From positions 434,001 to 498,000 of the forward strand of contig JANHCV010000003.1 in the NCBI GenBank assembly GCA_025594325.1: a stretch of 64,000 nt of DNA. Direction: 5' to 3'. The notes beneath the pieces were generated by a model. The model did not search any database and was not told where the DNA came from. It saw nothing but the letters and a program-made list of their open reading frames with translations. Position 1 is the stretch's first letter. Every line of letters begins with the position of its first letter. This document shows, piece after piece, positions 28,438 through 40,016 of this stretch. Both the position numbers and the translations under genes were made by a program. Origin of the DNA: Blastocladiella emersonii ATCC 22665. Its lineage: Eukaryota > Blastocladiomycota > Blastocladiomycetes > Blastocladiales > Blastocladiaceae.

Positions 28438-31340
28438 GGTGGTGACGCGGAACGAGATGGCCGGCGCGAGAAGATCGAGTCGAACGCTACACGAGAAAGT
28501 TGGTGAGCATGGCCGCGGACCACGGCGGCACGACCGGAGAGCGTACAGCAGTTGTAGACCGGCCATGCAAGAGGCCGGTCAAACTTGGTGATGGTGGTGG
28601 TGGCGAAGCAGCAGCGGGTGGCACGAGTTGGCGACGATGAGGGTCGTCGGCGGGTCTGGATCCGATCAGGTCGAGCCGTGCAGGGTCGAGGTGCTCGGGC
28701 GGATGAGGGCGAGCAGGTGGACGAGGGCGACGGCACAGATGCGTGTGCGGGTGGCTCTCAAGGCGGTTAGGGGGAAGGCCGAGTCGTCGACGCGGGGAGC
28801 ACAGCGGGTGAGCGGTGGAGCGGATAGGTGCCGAGGTCTGCTTGCGGGTGTTGAGGACGATTGTGCAGTCGTCTTCGAAAGGTCCCGTCAGGTGTGATAC
28901 TGCGATGAGTTCGATCCGAAGGAGAGTAAGGGTCGAGTGAGCCAGGGGGATGGGGGAAGGTGGCGAGGGGCTTTGTAGCCCGGCCCCTCGCCCTGCGAAA
29001 CCGTTGCATGAACATCGAGCGGCATCACATTAACGTGGGAGGCGACGGACTGGCTGGTTGGCGTCCGACGGTGGTTCGAAGTGAGCGAAGCGCGAATGAT
29101 TGGGCCCGGGGCGTGTCTCGCGCGGGCCACCTGACCGGTCGCTACGCGCCGAAGTGATCGCGGCGACGAATCACGCAATAAATCACGACACATTGGACCA
29201 AACAGCGCCGAACATGCTGCAACGCGAACACCCGGAGCATGTCGACGAGGTCGTGACCATGAGGTGCTCCAAAACCCGTCGAGCGTGCTTCATCGTACCG
29301 TGGCGACCCGAAGAAGCCGCCTTCGGTTCAGCCGGAGCGCGCGAGTCGGGTCCTCAAACCTCGGTCTCGCCCCCGCGGTAGTAGCGGACGAGCGGATCAG
29401 CACGATGCTCGCGCGATGCCGCTATGAGAGCTGAGCGGGGCATTGAGAGCGCTCCCGACCTCAGAGAGATGTTTGACTGGCCCGATTCAGCGGTACGGGA
29501 TCAAGGGAAGCACGATCGCGAGCGAACGTATGAGTATTTATGGGTCATGGGGGATGTCGCGGGAGATCGAGGGAGAGCTCAGTGGAGCGAGAGGTTTCGA
29601 GTGAGAAGACACCGTGGGAGGAGAGACGAGACGACGCGGCGAGTATAGTGCCAGAGCGCGGAGTGGCCTTGGGAGACGGTGACGAGGCGGTGGTGCCGGA
29701 TCGGGCGAGTGCGAGCGAGCGTGGGTGGGGGTCAGCGGGGAGGCAGCGGGAAAGTCGCGGGAGGAGTTTGAGAAGCGAGGATGAGGCGAGGGAGGTCCGA
29801 GGCATCGCGCGGAGGTGGTGGGATTTGCGGGTGGAGCAGAGCAGGGATGTGCGGCGACGACGAGGTGGTAGCGGATCGGGGAACACGCCGCTGCCGTTGA
29901 TCCGTGGTGAATTCATCAAGTCGATCTGGGCTACATGGTGGCGGGACAGCGGATTAGTGGAGCAAGAGCGAGTGGGTGCTTGCCGATCGCCTCGGCAGCA
30001 GCAACGCGTCGACGCGTTGCACATGCCCCGTGGCTCGGTGTGGCGCGTGGGACCGCGTGGCGCCGCCACGATCGCTTGCCGCGTCGTCCCTTTCCCGCAC
30101 CGACCGCCGGTCCGCCTCCTGCTGTCCTGCTGTCGCGCGTTGACTGGAACTGCTTTCGCGCGATCCGCAGTGAGTAAATCTGTCCCAGCGGGCGCAACGG
30201 CGGCGACCATCACGTCCCCGAGCGCCTGGCGGCGGAGGGCCGGCAGTCTTGCGCGCGCGGCAGCGCGTCGGCGAGAACCATGTCATGCCGGCGACTCGCT
30301 GCAACTACACGGTCTACGGATCAGCGAGCCGCTGCGTGCGAGGTGAGGTGGCGAGCACGAGCACGAGCCCGAACCGTGACGCGCGGCGGTCCGTCGAGCG
30401 CGTCCGTGCGACTCGCGCGAGTGCCCGCCGTCAGTGTCACCGGAGAGGTTCGGGCGTGCTCTCAGCGGAATTGATGTGAGATCACTCAGTAATGCTGGTG
30501 TAGCGGCCGTCCTCGACGTCAGCGTCGGCTCCATGGGTGCGCTGCGGTGAAGTGAGCGCAACGTCAGCGGGTATCTCGCGGAGCGCCGCCGTGTCGCACG
30601 TTTGGCGCGCCGTTTAGTGGAGTATCGCGAACTGCGCCGACGAGCAGTGCGGCGACACGGCGCGGCGCCAGCTGTGATCGCGATCGTGATGGACTCAAGC
30701 GGCCCGACTTGCGACGGCGGCCCAACGTTGCTCAGCATCATGCCCCAGAGTCGGGCAGCCGGTTGCATCAAGATATTGTTCCATTTAAGAGCATGTGTGG
30801 GGTGCTGCGAGAGCGAGAGTCCATCGGGCGTTGGGCTGTTACGGGGAGAAAGAGGCGGACGCGGTGAGCGACGCGTTGAAGAGCACCGTGGGGGGAAGCA
30901 CGGTGCTGGTGGTGTCGAGCCCACACGATTCCCGAGACAACTGTATGATCCGGAAACGTGAGCTTTATTCGGGAGAGTGATGGGGGACAAGATGGAGAGG
31001 AAACAAGAGGGAAAAGGAGGGTGAGGAGGCCGCACACACCTGTATGATCCGGAAACGTGAGCTAAAGAGAGCTCACGTCCGCGGCGAGGGTGCGGCCACC
31101 TTTTGAGGGCGACAGGAAACGGGCGGCGAGTCACCAGCTGCGGCCGGGCGCGAACAGCCGTGTTCGCGGTGGTGGGAAATGTGGCGCGATCAGCGCTACG
31201 CGCGCGCGCGTGACCCGAGCATCACGCGCGTCGCGCGACAGCGTCGGCTCCGCTCTTCCCTTGCGACCGACCTGCTCACCGCGCACCGGACCTTGTGCAC
31301 CAACCTCTTAAAGCAAAATATCCGTGTATTCACCTGTCTA
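28438..31340. other. About 2.9 kb without a supported gene
   Basis: It presumably includes the promoter and 5' leader of the unknown gene at its left edge. Long open frames (29540-30346 plus; 30283-31134 minus) are arginine/serine/proline-rich shadows without conserved sense. The only clear structure is the 24-base direct repeat at 30941 and 31040. Confidence 0.4.
30941..31063. repeat. 24-base direct repeat flanking a purine-rich 75-base spacer
   Basis: CTGTATGATCCGGAAACGTG followed by AGCT occurs at 30941-30964 and again at 31040-31063. The spacer is purine-rich (GGGAGAGTGATGGGGG and onward). The second copy continues into a short palindrome, GAGCTAAAGAGAGCTC. It could be a small duplication or an excision footprint. 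Confidence 0.7.
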
Positions 31341-31499
31341 GCACAGTGGTTACACATCCGCTGTCGTCGTGCCAGCCATGTCCCCGTCACGGCCATCGGT
31401 GGCGCGCGCGTGTGGCGGACGCCGCGCAGGGCACGCCGATGTCCAATGCAGTCGCGTCCGGAGCGGCGGTGCGCGGACCAGCGGCGGTCTCGTGCTGGA

Positions 31500-33420
31500 G
31501 AAGCGGTCCGGGAGTCGATGCTGTCGCGCGCGCGAGATCAGCGAGCTGGACCGCGTGGCGGACGCGGATCTCGTTGACTGGAACGTCGACGCGGTCAAGA
31601 TGAGGGACAGCTTAACGTGGTCCATGACCTTGACCTGGAAGGGGCGCGTTGGGGGCGTGTCGAGGAGCGCGTCGAGAGAAGCTGGGCAAGTGCTCCGCCG
31701 CCCATACACTGCACGACGTGCCGGATCAGCAGCGCGCTGCACTCGCGGTGCCGTCCTTGATCCCGTCGATGATCGCGAGCCGGCCGACGAGGTACACCCA
31801 CTCGCGCGCCGCGCGCGCGACTCAGCACAGCACGAGGGGATCATGTTCCACTTGACCTCCAGATAGCGCGCGACGTGGTCGCTCCACAGCGCCATGGTTG
31901 TGGTGGAACGCGAGGGCCACGTCAGCGGATCCACGAGAACCTTGAACACGTCGAGCGTGGCAATATCGGGCGTGATCACAACTGCGATGCAGCTCGTGAG
32001 GGTACCTGGCGGCACGCAAGGTTGGGGTGTTTCGGGAGAAGCTCAGCGCAAGCTCGTTGGCGACCTCGGCGGCAATTTTGGTGGTCAAGGCAGCGCGGTC
32101 TGCGCTGAGTGAGACAATGGACGCAGGTTTAGCACCCGCAGCGCGCTCAATCACGTCGAGGCGGGCCAGTTAAGCAGACAGTGCGGTTCGTGAAAGATTA
32201 GCAAAGTCAAGTTGGCACTAAAGTCGATCTCGGGCGCGCGAGGCAGCGGGGCAAGCGAGGCCTCGGGGTCCGCCGTAACAGGCGGAGAGGTTGGCCCTGA
32301 ATCGCTCGACTGACTCGACTTTGACGGCGTCCGAGGCCGTGAGCCCGGTGGCGGGCAATGGAAAAGATGTCGTGAATCACGGACCTGCTCGGCGAGCGCG
32401 TCGATGACGGGAGTCCGCGCACCGTGTCGAGAATGAGCTGCGTGATGAGGTTGTACGAGGCGGGCGAGGGAGTCGTTGTCCAAACCGCCAACGGAGTTGC
32501 CGAGCAGGCGCTACTAGACGGGAAGCGGCGGAGTAGGGGCGAGGTTACTTTCGAGCACCGATTGCGCGCTGCAGAGCAGGTGGTGGGAGCCGACAAAGTG
32601 CTGGGTTACGAGGAATATCTTCCACACAACCTTGCGGCCGCCGGCGAGGAAAATCTGGTTCATCACGCCGCTGCTAAAGTATGTGGCGCGCAGCCGTGTC
32701 GACATATCGGTCACAAACTGGACGAGGATATTGCTCTTCATGAAGCGCAAGCTTGCACAGGCGCGCATTCACGAGAAACGTAAAGCAGTCGGCGTCATCG
32801 CCGAGCGCGCGCGGGAGGATGGTCGGCGGGAAACTTGGAGTTCGGGCTGTAGCACGTCACCGCCCTGCAGGGCGTCGTCAACGGTGATGGTGGGCGACGA
32901 ATCCGTGGCAGCGAGGACGGAACCTGCGGTACACGGTGTCAAAAAGCGCGGCAAGCATGCTACGATCCGTGCGAGTGTGATGGGCGGAAATCGATGTGAT
33001 TGTGACGCCGCACGAGGATCGCGGCCGAAGGACGCGACGCGACTACCGTGACGGCGAAGTCGAAGTTGAACAACCAGGCAATCTCGCAGGCAGAAGCATG
33101 CCAGAGTCGAGGCGGGAAGGCAAGCGCGAGGATGACCGCGGCCGCGGCCGCGGCCGCGGCAAAAGACGACGACAGCGGCATAACGAACGTGTGCTCGTCG
33201 AGTGACGCCTTGAGTTACGCGACAGCGGCAGCCTGACGATTCGCGTGCGACACAAGGTACAGGCCGCGCGCGGATCCGAGCAGCGCCTTAAAGATAGAAT
33301 CACGGGTGCTGAAAACGTCAAGCTGCTCGTAGATCAACTGGAGCAGCGGCAAAGCTTCGCCGCAGAGCCAGCCGCAGAGCCCCCGTCGATCCCGCGCGAA
33401 GCGGTCCCGCTCTCACAAGT
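31500..33420 (-). pseudogene. Decayed minus-strand gene, unknown protein
   Basis: Strong protein-like sense runs down the minus strand for almost 2 kb but jumps between frames and meets stops. Examples in order: LPLLQLIYEQLDVFSTRDSI (near 33350) up to an in-frame TAA near 33234, then LKASLDEHTFVMPLSSSF; LRATYFSSGVMNQIFLAGGR (near 32650); VIERAAGAKPASIVSLSADR (near 32130); TPDIATLDVFKVLVDPLTWP (near 31950); and EWVYLVGRLAIIDGIKDGT (near 31790). No consistent splice pattern rescues it. It is either a pseudogene or a gene with several sequencing errors. The family is not recognised. Confidence 0.5.
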
Positions 33421-33655
33421 GCGGGTGCGACTCGGCCAACAGTACATTGCGGCCAGTGAAATCGTTCTCCATTCGTTTTCCATGTGTAGCCGGGGAGCCC
33501 CGTTGACGTGGCAGCGGCTTCGACGTGGCCGCGCTTCGAAACGGGGGCCCGCTCGCTCGCTGCGCCGCCACGCACGCGACATAAACTCGGCCGCTACCGC
33601 CGCCTTTCCTCCCTCTCCCCCTCCCGCAACGAGGAAAGATAGACGACGAAGAACC

Positions 33656-34902
33656 ATGAAACCGACGCTGATGCACCAAGCTCTCCTGGCCGCCGCGCTC
33701 CTGGCGTGCCTCGCCCCCACCTCGCATGCGTGGGGCGGCGGCAGCGACGACCGCGTGCTGCTCAAGGACGTGGAGGTGCTGACGCTGCGGCACGGCGGTA
33801 TGACGGCGGGCCGCCGGTCGCCGCCGGTCCCGCAGCTCGTGTGTGTCGGCGGCGATGCGTGTGCCGCGTTCCAGCCGACGGTCATGCAGTGCCGGGTGCG
33901 TTCTCTGGGTCGTTGTTGCGGTGTTGGCGGCGGATGCTGACTTGAAGAGGGTGTAGAACGTCGGCCACGACGGGCGCCAGGTGCAGTGGTCATGCAAGGC
34001 CGACATGGACGACTACTACCGCCTCGGCGAGACGACCGTGTCGTGCGAGGGGTACAAGAACCGCAAGGGTGCGCTCGTCCCTCACCTCTCCCTCCGTCCG
34101 ACCGATCCGCCCGCTCACACTTTCCCTGAATGTAGACAAGTACATCCTAGCCGGCTCGTGCGGCGTCGAGTACACGCTGCACTACACGGAGAAGGGCCGC
34201 GCGTCGGCCGCGTACCGCGCGCAGCAGGGGACCAACGACCAGTACATGCGCAAGCCCACGGCGTCCGCGTACAAGAAGAAGAAGGGGAACCAGGAGGGGT
34301 TCAGCTGGGCGGTGCTGGTGCCGTTCCTCATGGTCGGCGGCATGTGGCTGCTCATCAACAAGTGCAGCGACAACAGCGGGTCGGCGGCGGGTAACGGCAG
34401 CGAGCGCCCGCCGCGCCGTCCGACGGGCGGGGTCCCGCCCCCGCCGCCGCCGTACTCGGCGCAGGACAACAAGGGTACGCCTTTTTGCGACTCGACCCGA
34501 CCCGAACCGCTCACTCACTCTCACGATGTAGACTACGCGACCGGCTCTTCGACCAGCACGTCCGCGCGCCCGGGCTTCTGGACGGGTGCCGCGACGGGCG
34601 CGGCGGCGGGCGCGACGGCGGGGTACATGGCGGGCCGCATGTCGATGTCGGGCGACCACGCGCACAGCACCACGTCGTTCCCCGAGTTTGACGACCGCAG
34701 CGACGACGAGAACGTGTCGTTCCTGAACGGCGGGCGTCGCCGGCCGCGGCCCGCGCGCACGCAGCAGCACGAGCACCACCACTACCACCACGGCGCGAGT
34801 GCGCCCGTGGGGAACGGGTGGGGCCAGCAGCAGCGCGAGCGGACGCCGTCGCCGCCCGAGACGTACGCGAGCGAGGGGTTCGGCGGGACGCGGATGCGTT
34901 GA
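33656..34902 (+). CDS. SARAF: SARAF-like store-operated calcium-entry regulator
   Basis: In animals SARAF (TMEM66) sits in the ER membrane and switches off STIM-driven calcium entry. Exons 33656-33895, 33957-34068, 34136-34474 and 34532-34902 give 353 residues, close to the human length. A signal peptide (residues 1-25, ending SHAW) is followed by the conserved lumenal domain with paired cysteines: VLTLRHGGMTAGRRSPPVPQ, VMQC, VQWSCKADM, VSCEGYKNRK and LAGSCGVEYTLHYTEKG. One membrane span follows (FSWAVLVPFLMVGGMWLLI), then a cytosolic tail rich in Pro, Gly, Ser, Arg and His. The first two introns start GTGCG, the third GTACG. The family match is strong; the role in this organism is inferred. 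Confidence 0.92.
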
Positions 34903-35009
34903 GCGGTGTTGTTGTGAGGGCGAGGAGGAGGAATGAGAAAAGAAGTTTTATGCTACAAATCACGACTCGCACGCGCAGCGCGGCACGCACTCCGGACAGG
35001 GAGCGCCGC

Positions 35010-35340
35010 TTAGTGCTGCTGGTCCTGGAGACGCTTGACCTGCACGAACACTGTTAGCACACCATCCCCACACTCACCAGGAGCATCCACGGAGACGTAC
35101 AATAAAGATCGAGGTGTCCAAGAAGCGTTCCACGCATGAAGTGAGGCAGCTCTCCTCGGACGACGAGAGGCGGTTGCCGACCTTGGTGATGCACTTGTCC
35201 CAGCACATCTGGGTGAAGGTGTGGATCTGCGACTGGACGCGGGCCTTGGAGTTCTCCTGCTCGAGGAACTTCTGCAGCTCGGCCTGCGAGGCGGCGTCGA
35301 GCTGGGGCTGCTGGGCGGCGGCGGAGAGGGGCGACGACAT
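35010..35340 (-). CDS. TIM8: Mitochondrial intermembrane-space chaperone TIM8
   Basis: Small TIM proteins escort hydrophobic precursors across the mitochondrial intermembrane space; TIM8 works with TIM13. Exons (minus) are 35340-35101 and 35039-35010, giving 89 residues, normal for the family. The twin CX3C motif is present (Cys46, Cys50, Cys65, Cys69 in QMCWDKC and ESCLTSC), spaced 14 residues apart. The flanks HTFTQMCWDKCI and CVERFLDTS fit TIM8 better than TIM9/10/13. The intron uses GTACGT with a CTAAC branch site. The neighbouring LYR-like gene, also probably mitochondrial, lies upstream on the same strand. Confidence 0.9.
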
Positions 35341-35597
35341 GGCGAGTGCAGTGCAGAGAGTTACGAGGGGTGTTGATGCGTAGCAGATGCGTTGCGTGAG
35401 GGGGTCGCAGAGTGGGCGGTGATCCGAGCGAAGTGGAGGAGCGGCGAGCGAGCAACACGAAACGAGAGCAGCGGCCTCATGTGAGCCCACACGGGCACCG
35501 AGAGAGGGATAGATCAATGATGGAATAATAACTCTAGTGCCACAGGAATAGGGCGGAATGATACGGGAGACGATGAATGGACAAAGGTAGCGACAAC

Positions 35598-36023
35598 TCA
35601 CAGCTTGAGGCGGAAGTACTTGAACAGGAAGCTCTGGAGCGGGGTGCGGGTCGACTTGGCGTCGGCGTCGCCCGCGTTGGCGGCGAGGTCGCGGTAGTGA
35701 TTGGGCGAGCCCTCGGGGTCGGTGAGGCGCTTGGAGAGCGGGTGCTAGATCGTCTAGGGTGGTGAGCAAGCGGGATCGCATCGGTGACCGCAGAAGAAGC
35801 GTACAGCGGCCATGGCGCGGTTCTCGACAAGGGCCTCGAGCGCCGTGACCTGGCGCCAGAGCGCGGCGGGGTCGGCGGCGGTGAAGGTGCGCTTCTTGAC
35901 CGTGTAGAGCGTAGCGTCGACGTGGCCGCGCAGGGACCGGGTGCCGCGCGACGGCTCGACGGGCAGGCGCTTGGCGGCGCGCAGCGCGTGGCGGTAGATT
36001 GTTGGCAGCGACGGCGTCGACAT
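35598..36023 (-). CDS. LYR-motif-like small mitochondrial protein
   Basis: Exons (minus) are 36023-35805 and 35744-35598, giving 121 residues. The N-terminus TIYRHALRAAKRLP resembles the start of LYR proteins (Leu/Ile-Tyr-Arg followed by basic helix), which assist assembly of respiratory complexes or iron-sulfur delivery. The rest is helical and basic (LYTVKKRTF, ALWRQVTALEALVENRAMA), ending in FLFKYFRLKL. A conserved family member cannot be named from sequence alone. The intron uses a GTACGC donor and a CTAG acceptor. The gene is divergent from the acetyl-CoA synthetase gene. Confidence 0.55.
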
Positions 36024-36655
36024 GGCGGTAACTGGTTGCATGGAGTGTGGAGTGTGCGTGATCCGTTGCTGGTGCGCGCAATGGGAGGGAGCGCCGCGAT
36101 CGAAGGTGCGCGGCAGGGTGGCACGGCTCCGGCTGCTGCGCGCGTCACTTGACCGCTGCATCGCCACGGCCATGACCGACGCGTCGCCGTCAGCCGGCCG
36201 CTCCCGCATCTCCGCGCCAGCGACCACGGCCACCGCGCCGTCCATGACTCGGCAGGACCGGCAGGACCGCCATCTCCCAAATCCCGTCACGCGAGCCGCC
36301 GCCGTCGCTATTTCAAGCCGGCGCGAAGATCATGAGCGCCGGCTTGAACGGATTCGGTCCAGCGGCCGACGACCGGCGACCGAGATCCGCAGGTCGCAGG
36401 AGCAGAGGAGGAGCGGTGCGGGGACCCGACGCCGTGGACCCAGTCGGCGCCGAGGGCCCACGTGTGCGACGCGGTCACGCGCGCGTGCCGCCTGGGGCCA
36501 GGCTCGCGTTTCTGTCGGCGGAGAAGCGCCTCCCCGTTCTCGGCCGTCTTCTTCAAGTCGGTCGCCGCCGGGATGGGGATCTTCCGCTGGGACTATAAAG
36601 CCCGCGCGGCCCCTCCCTCCCCCGAACCGAGCTCGCCAACTCGACCACGTTCTCC
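36024..36655. promoter_or_regulatory. Divergent promoter, LYR-like gene and acetyl-CoA synthetase
   Basis: A 632-base region between two divergent start codons. A TATA box (TATAAAG, 36594-36600) lies 56 bases before the plus-strand start. No TATA box is evident for the minus gene. Open frames across the region are shadows. Confidence 0.5.
36594..36600 (+). promoter_or_regulatory. TATA box of the acetyl-CoA synthetase gene
   Basis: TATAAAG, 56 bases upstream of the start codon at 36656. Confidence 0.65.
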
Positions 36656-38972
36656 ATGTATTCTTCGCTCACAACCGCCGCCGTCCGCCGCGGCGCTCTC
36701 CGCGCCGCCCTGCGCGCCCGGCCTGCGCCCGCCGTGCTCCACCGCGCGTGCAGCCACGCCACGCTCGCGTCGGTGCGCGACCTCGCCGCCAAGAACGCGG
36801 CCGCCGAGCAGGCCATTGCCGCGGCCGCGGCCTCGGTCCCGCACCGCATCGCCGAGTCGGCGGCCAAGCTCGCGGCCGCCACCACGTCGCTCGAGGCCGA
36901 CCCGAACCACGGGCCGCGCATCCGGTCCATGGCCCAGTACAAGGAGCTGTGGCGGCAGTCGATTGAGGACCCGGAGACGTTCTTTGGCGAGGCACGCTTC
37001 CCTCGCTCCTCGCGGGCCGCGACCCGTCACGCTAACCATTCCCCAAATGTAGCACGCGCGCAAGCTGCTGTCGTGGGACAAGCCGTTCGCCAAGGTGCGC
37101 CACGGCGACTTCCGGTCGGGCGACCCCGTGTGGTTCCCCGAGGGCACGCTCAACGCCTCGTACAACTGCCTCGACCGCCACGTCTTCACGCACCCGGACC
37201 GCACCGCGCTTATCTTCGAGCCCGACAACATCGACGACCCCGCCCAGCACATCTCGTACCGCGACCTCCTCAAGCGCGTGTGCAAGCTCGCCAACGCCCT
37301 GCACGAGCTCGGCCTGCGCAAGGGCGACCGCGTCGGGATCTACATGCCCATGGTGCCCGAGGCCGCCGTCGTACGTTCCTTCGCTTCTTAGGATCGAATC
37401 CCGGACTCGCGCTGACCAGCAGTCGCGTAGGCCATGCTCGCGTGCGCGCGCCTCGGCCTCGTGCACATGGCCGTGTTCGCGGGCTTCTCGCCCGACGCGC
37501 TGCGCGACCGCCTCGTCGACGGCCACTGCAAGGCGCTGATCACCGCCGACGAGGGCGTGCGCGCGGGGCTGACGGTCCCGCTCAAGCGGTACGTGGACGA
37601 GGCGCTGCACGACGCGCCGTGCGTTCAGAACGTGGTTGTCTTCAAGAACACGGGCACTGCTTCGACGAAAATGCACGCGGGCCGCGACCACTGGTGGTCG
37701 GACCTCGTCGACGCGCAGCGCCCGTACTGCCCGCCGGTCCCCGTGCACGCCGAGGACCCGATCTTCATGCTGTACACGTCCGGGTCGACGGGCAAGCCGA
37801 AAGGCCTGGTGCACGCGACCGCCGGGTACCTGCTCGGCACGGCCCTCGCCGCGCACTACTCGTTCGACGTGCGGCCCGGCGACGTGTTCGGGACCACGGC
37901 CGATATCGCGTGGATCGTCGGGTCGTCGTACATCGTGTACGGCCCGCTGACGCTCGGCGCGACCGCCGTCATGTTCGCGCCGCCGCCCACGCACCCGGCG
38001 CCCGACCGGTACTGGCGCACGGTCGCGAAACACGGCATCACGCAGTTCTACACGGCGCCGACGGCGATCCGCGCGCTGCGCCGGTTTGGTGATGAGCCCG
38101 TCAAGCAGCACGACCTGTCCTCCCTGCGCGTGCTCGGGACTGCGGGTGAGCCGATCGACGCCAAGGCGTGGGAGTGGTACGCGAACGTGGTCGGCCAGGG
38201 CCGCGTCCCCGTCGTCGACGCGTACTGGCAGACCGAGACGGGCGCGTCGTGCCTGCAGCCGTTCCCGGGCGCGACCCCGACGCCGCCGGGCGCAGCGACG
38301 CTGCCGTTCTTCGGGATCGACCCGGTCCTCGTCGACCCGGAGTCGGGCAAGGAGCTCCCGGGGCTCGGCGCCGAGGGCGCGCTGTGCTTCCGCGGTCCGT
38401 GGCCGTCGCTCGCGCGCACCATCCACAACGACCATGCGCGGTACGAGAGCACGTACTTCGGCGAACACAAGGGCCTGTACTTTACGGGCGACGCGGCGTT
38501 CCGCGACGCCGACGGGCTGCTGTGGATCCGCGGCCGCACCGACGACGTGGTGAACGTGGCCGGCCACCGGCTGTCGACGTCCGAGATCGAGGGCGCCCTC
38601 ATGACCCACGAGACGTGTGCCGAGGCCGCGGCGATTGGCGTTCCCGACGAGATCAAGGGCCAGGCGATCGTCGCGTTCGTCACGGTCAAGCCCAGCACGC
38701 ATATCCCCGTCCACTCGGTGCCGCCGCTCCTCGTCCAGCGCGTCCGCAAGATCATTGGGCCCATTGCCACGCCCAAGCTGGTCGTCGTCGTGCCCGAATT
38801 GCCCAAGACCCGTACAGGCAAGCAAATGAGACGCGTGCTTCGCAAAATCGCGATGGGCGAGCACGACCAGCTCGGCGACGTGTCGACGCTCGCTGAGCCG
38901 CACGTCGTCGACCAGATTGTCGCGGCGTACGCCAAGGCCGTCAAGGAGGCGAGTGCCGCCTCCTCCAAGTGA
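36656..38972 (+). CDS. ACS: Acetyl-CoA synthetase, probably mitochondrial
   Basis: Activates acetate to acetyl-CoA through an acetyl-AMP intermediate. Exons 36656-36991, 37053-37370 and 37431-38972 give 731 residues. The extra N-terminus is rich in Arg and Ala without acids (SLTTAAVRRGALRAALRARP), as in mitochondrial targeting signals. Conserved parts are the N-terminal MAQYKELWRQSIEDPETFF domain, the ATP loop YTSGSTGKPKG (about residue 333), YWQTETG (about 483) and the C-terminal lysine in PKTRTGKQMRR, the acetylation-regulated site in this family. The canonical WWQTETG is YWQTETG here, which may affect acyl choice, so a propionyl-CoA synthetase is possible. The first intron is GC-AG (GCACGC...TGTAG). 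Confidence 0.9.
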
Positions 38973-39057
38973 AGAACGGGAGCGAGTAGCGCGAGTTGTA
39001 TCATATCAGTCAGTATTTACCCCAATCAGTGTATAAATGAGCTCATGTGTCCTCCAT

Positions 39058-40016
39058 TTACAACGCGGTACCGCGCTCGAGCGAGTCCTTGATCTCGGCC
39101 GTGTACTTGTCGTAGGCGCGCGCGATCTTGCGGTTGAAGTCGCGGTTCTTGTCGTTGATGTACCCGACGTCCTCGTCGGGGTCAAAAGTCCGGCGGCGCG
39201 ACGACTTGTTCCGGATCTCGACCTGGTGGCGCACATCGGCGGCCATGCGCTCGACGTCGCGCGGGTCGGGCCGCGCGTGCACGTCGAGGGCGTCGGTGCT
39301 CCCGTAGAACGCGTCCTGCTTGCCCTCGACGGCGGCCGTCGTGCGCTGGTCCTCGTACGCGGCGAGGTCGGGCGTCAGCGCGGCGATCATGCGCTGGTAC
39401 TTTTTGTGCGACGCGTGGCGGTGGTCGAGGAACTCGGTGTTGCGGCGCGCGCGCTTCTTGGCCTGCGCCGCGTCCCACGCTTCCACGTCGTGCACCGAGT
39501 ACGTCAGGCTCCGGTGCCGCTCAAAGTCCTCGCCCTTGGCGGCGAGCTCGCGACGTTGGACGAGGTCCAGGGCTTCCTTGCGCTTGCGCTCCAGCTTGCG
39601 CACCACGCTCGCGGGGACCCGCTTGCTGTTCTGCTCGGCCACCAGGTCTTTGCGGTTGTCGGTCTCGGTTTGCCGCTACGGGGCGGGTGGACGGGTATCA
39701 GCATGATGTCCCAGTGGGGTGTGGCGAGTGGGAGGAAGCGTACAATGCGCATGCGGACTTGCGAGAACTTGGCCTTGTACGCGGCGAGCTCCTCGTCGTC
39801 CTCATCGCTGCTGCTGTCACTGCTCTCGCCCTCGGCCTCCTCACTGCGCTCACTCTCCGCGTAAGACGCCATTTCCGCCTCCGACCCAGATCCATTCGCT
39901 TCATCGTGTGTCCGCTTCTTCTTCGCCGCCGCTGCCGCCGCTTCGCCCCCACGGCGAGGCGACGCTGCTGCCGGTGGTGATGGACTGCGGCGAGTTGCGC
40001 GCGTCTGCTTGGGCAT
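39058..40016 (-). CDS. SYF2: Pre-mRNA splicing factor SYF2
   Basis: A component of the Prp19-associated (NTC) complex of the spliceosome, acting in the nucleus. Exons (minus) are 40016-39744 and 39675-39058, giving 296 residues. A low-complexity N-terminus (basic, then acidic Ser/Glu/Asp tract around residues 45-75) leads into the charged SYF2 helical region (EQNSKRVPASVVRKLERKRK and onward) and the highly conserved end YINDKNRDFNRKIARAYDKY followed by TAEIKDSLERGTAL. The 3' end faces acetyl-CoA synthetase, only 85 bases away. The gene is divergent from the BTB gene. Confidence 0.93.

Noticed and set aside
29540-30346. A 268-residue plus-strand open frame
   Set aside because: Low-complexity Arg/Gly/Ser composition, with comparable frames on the other strand; no domain.
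30283-31134. A 283-residue minus-strand open frame with AHVSGSYRC and AHVSGSYSC
   Set aside because: The repeated peptide is only the 24-base direct repeat; the rest is arginine/serine-rich without splice signals or conserved sense.
37032-38903. A 623-residue minus-strand open frame opposite acetyl-CoA synthetase
   Set aside because: A shadow of the well-conserved plus-strand gene; composition is typical of antisense GC-rich DNA.
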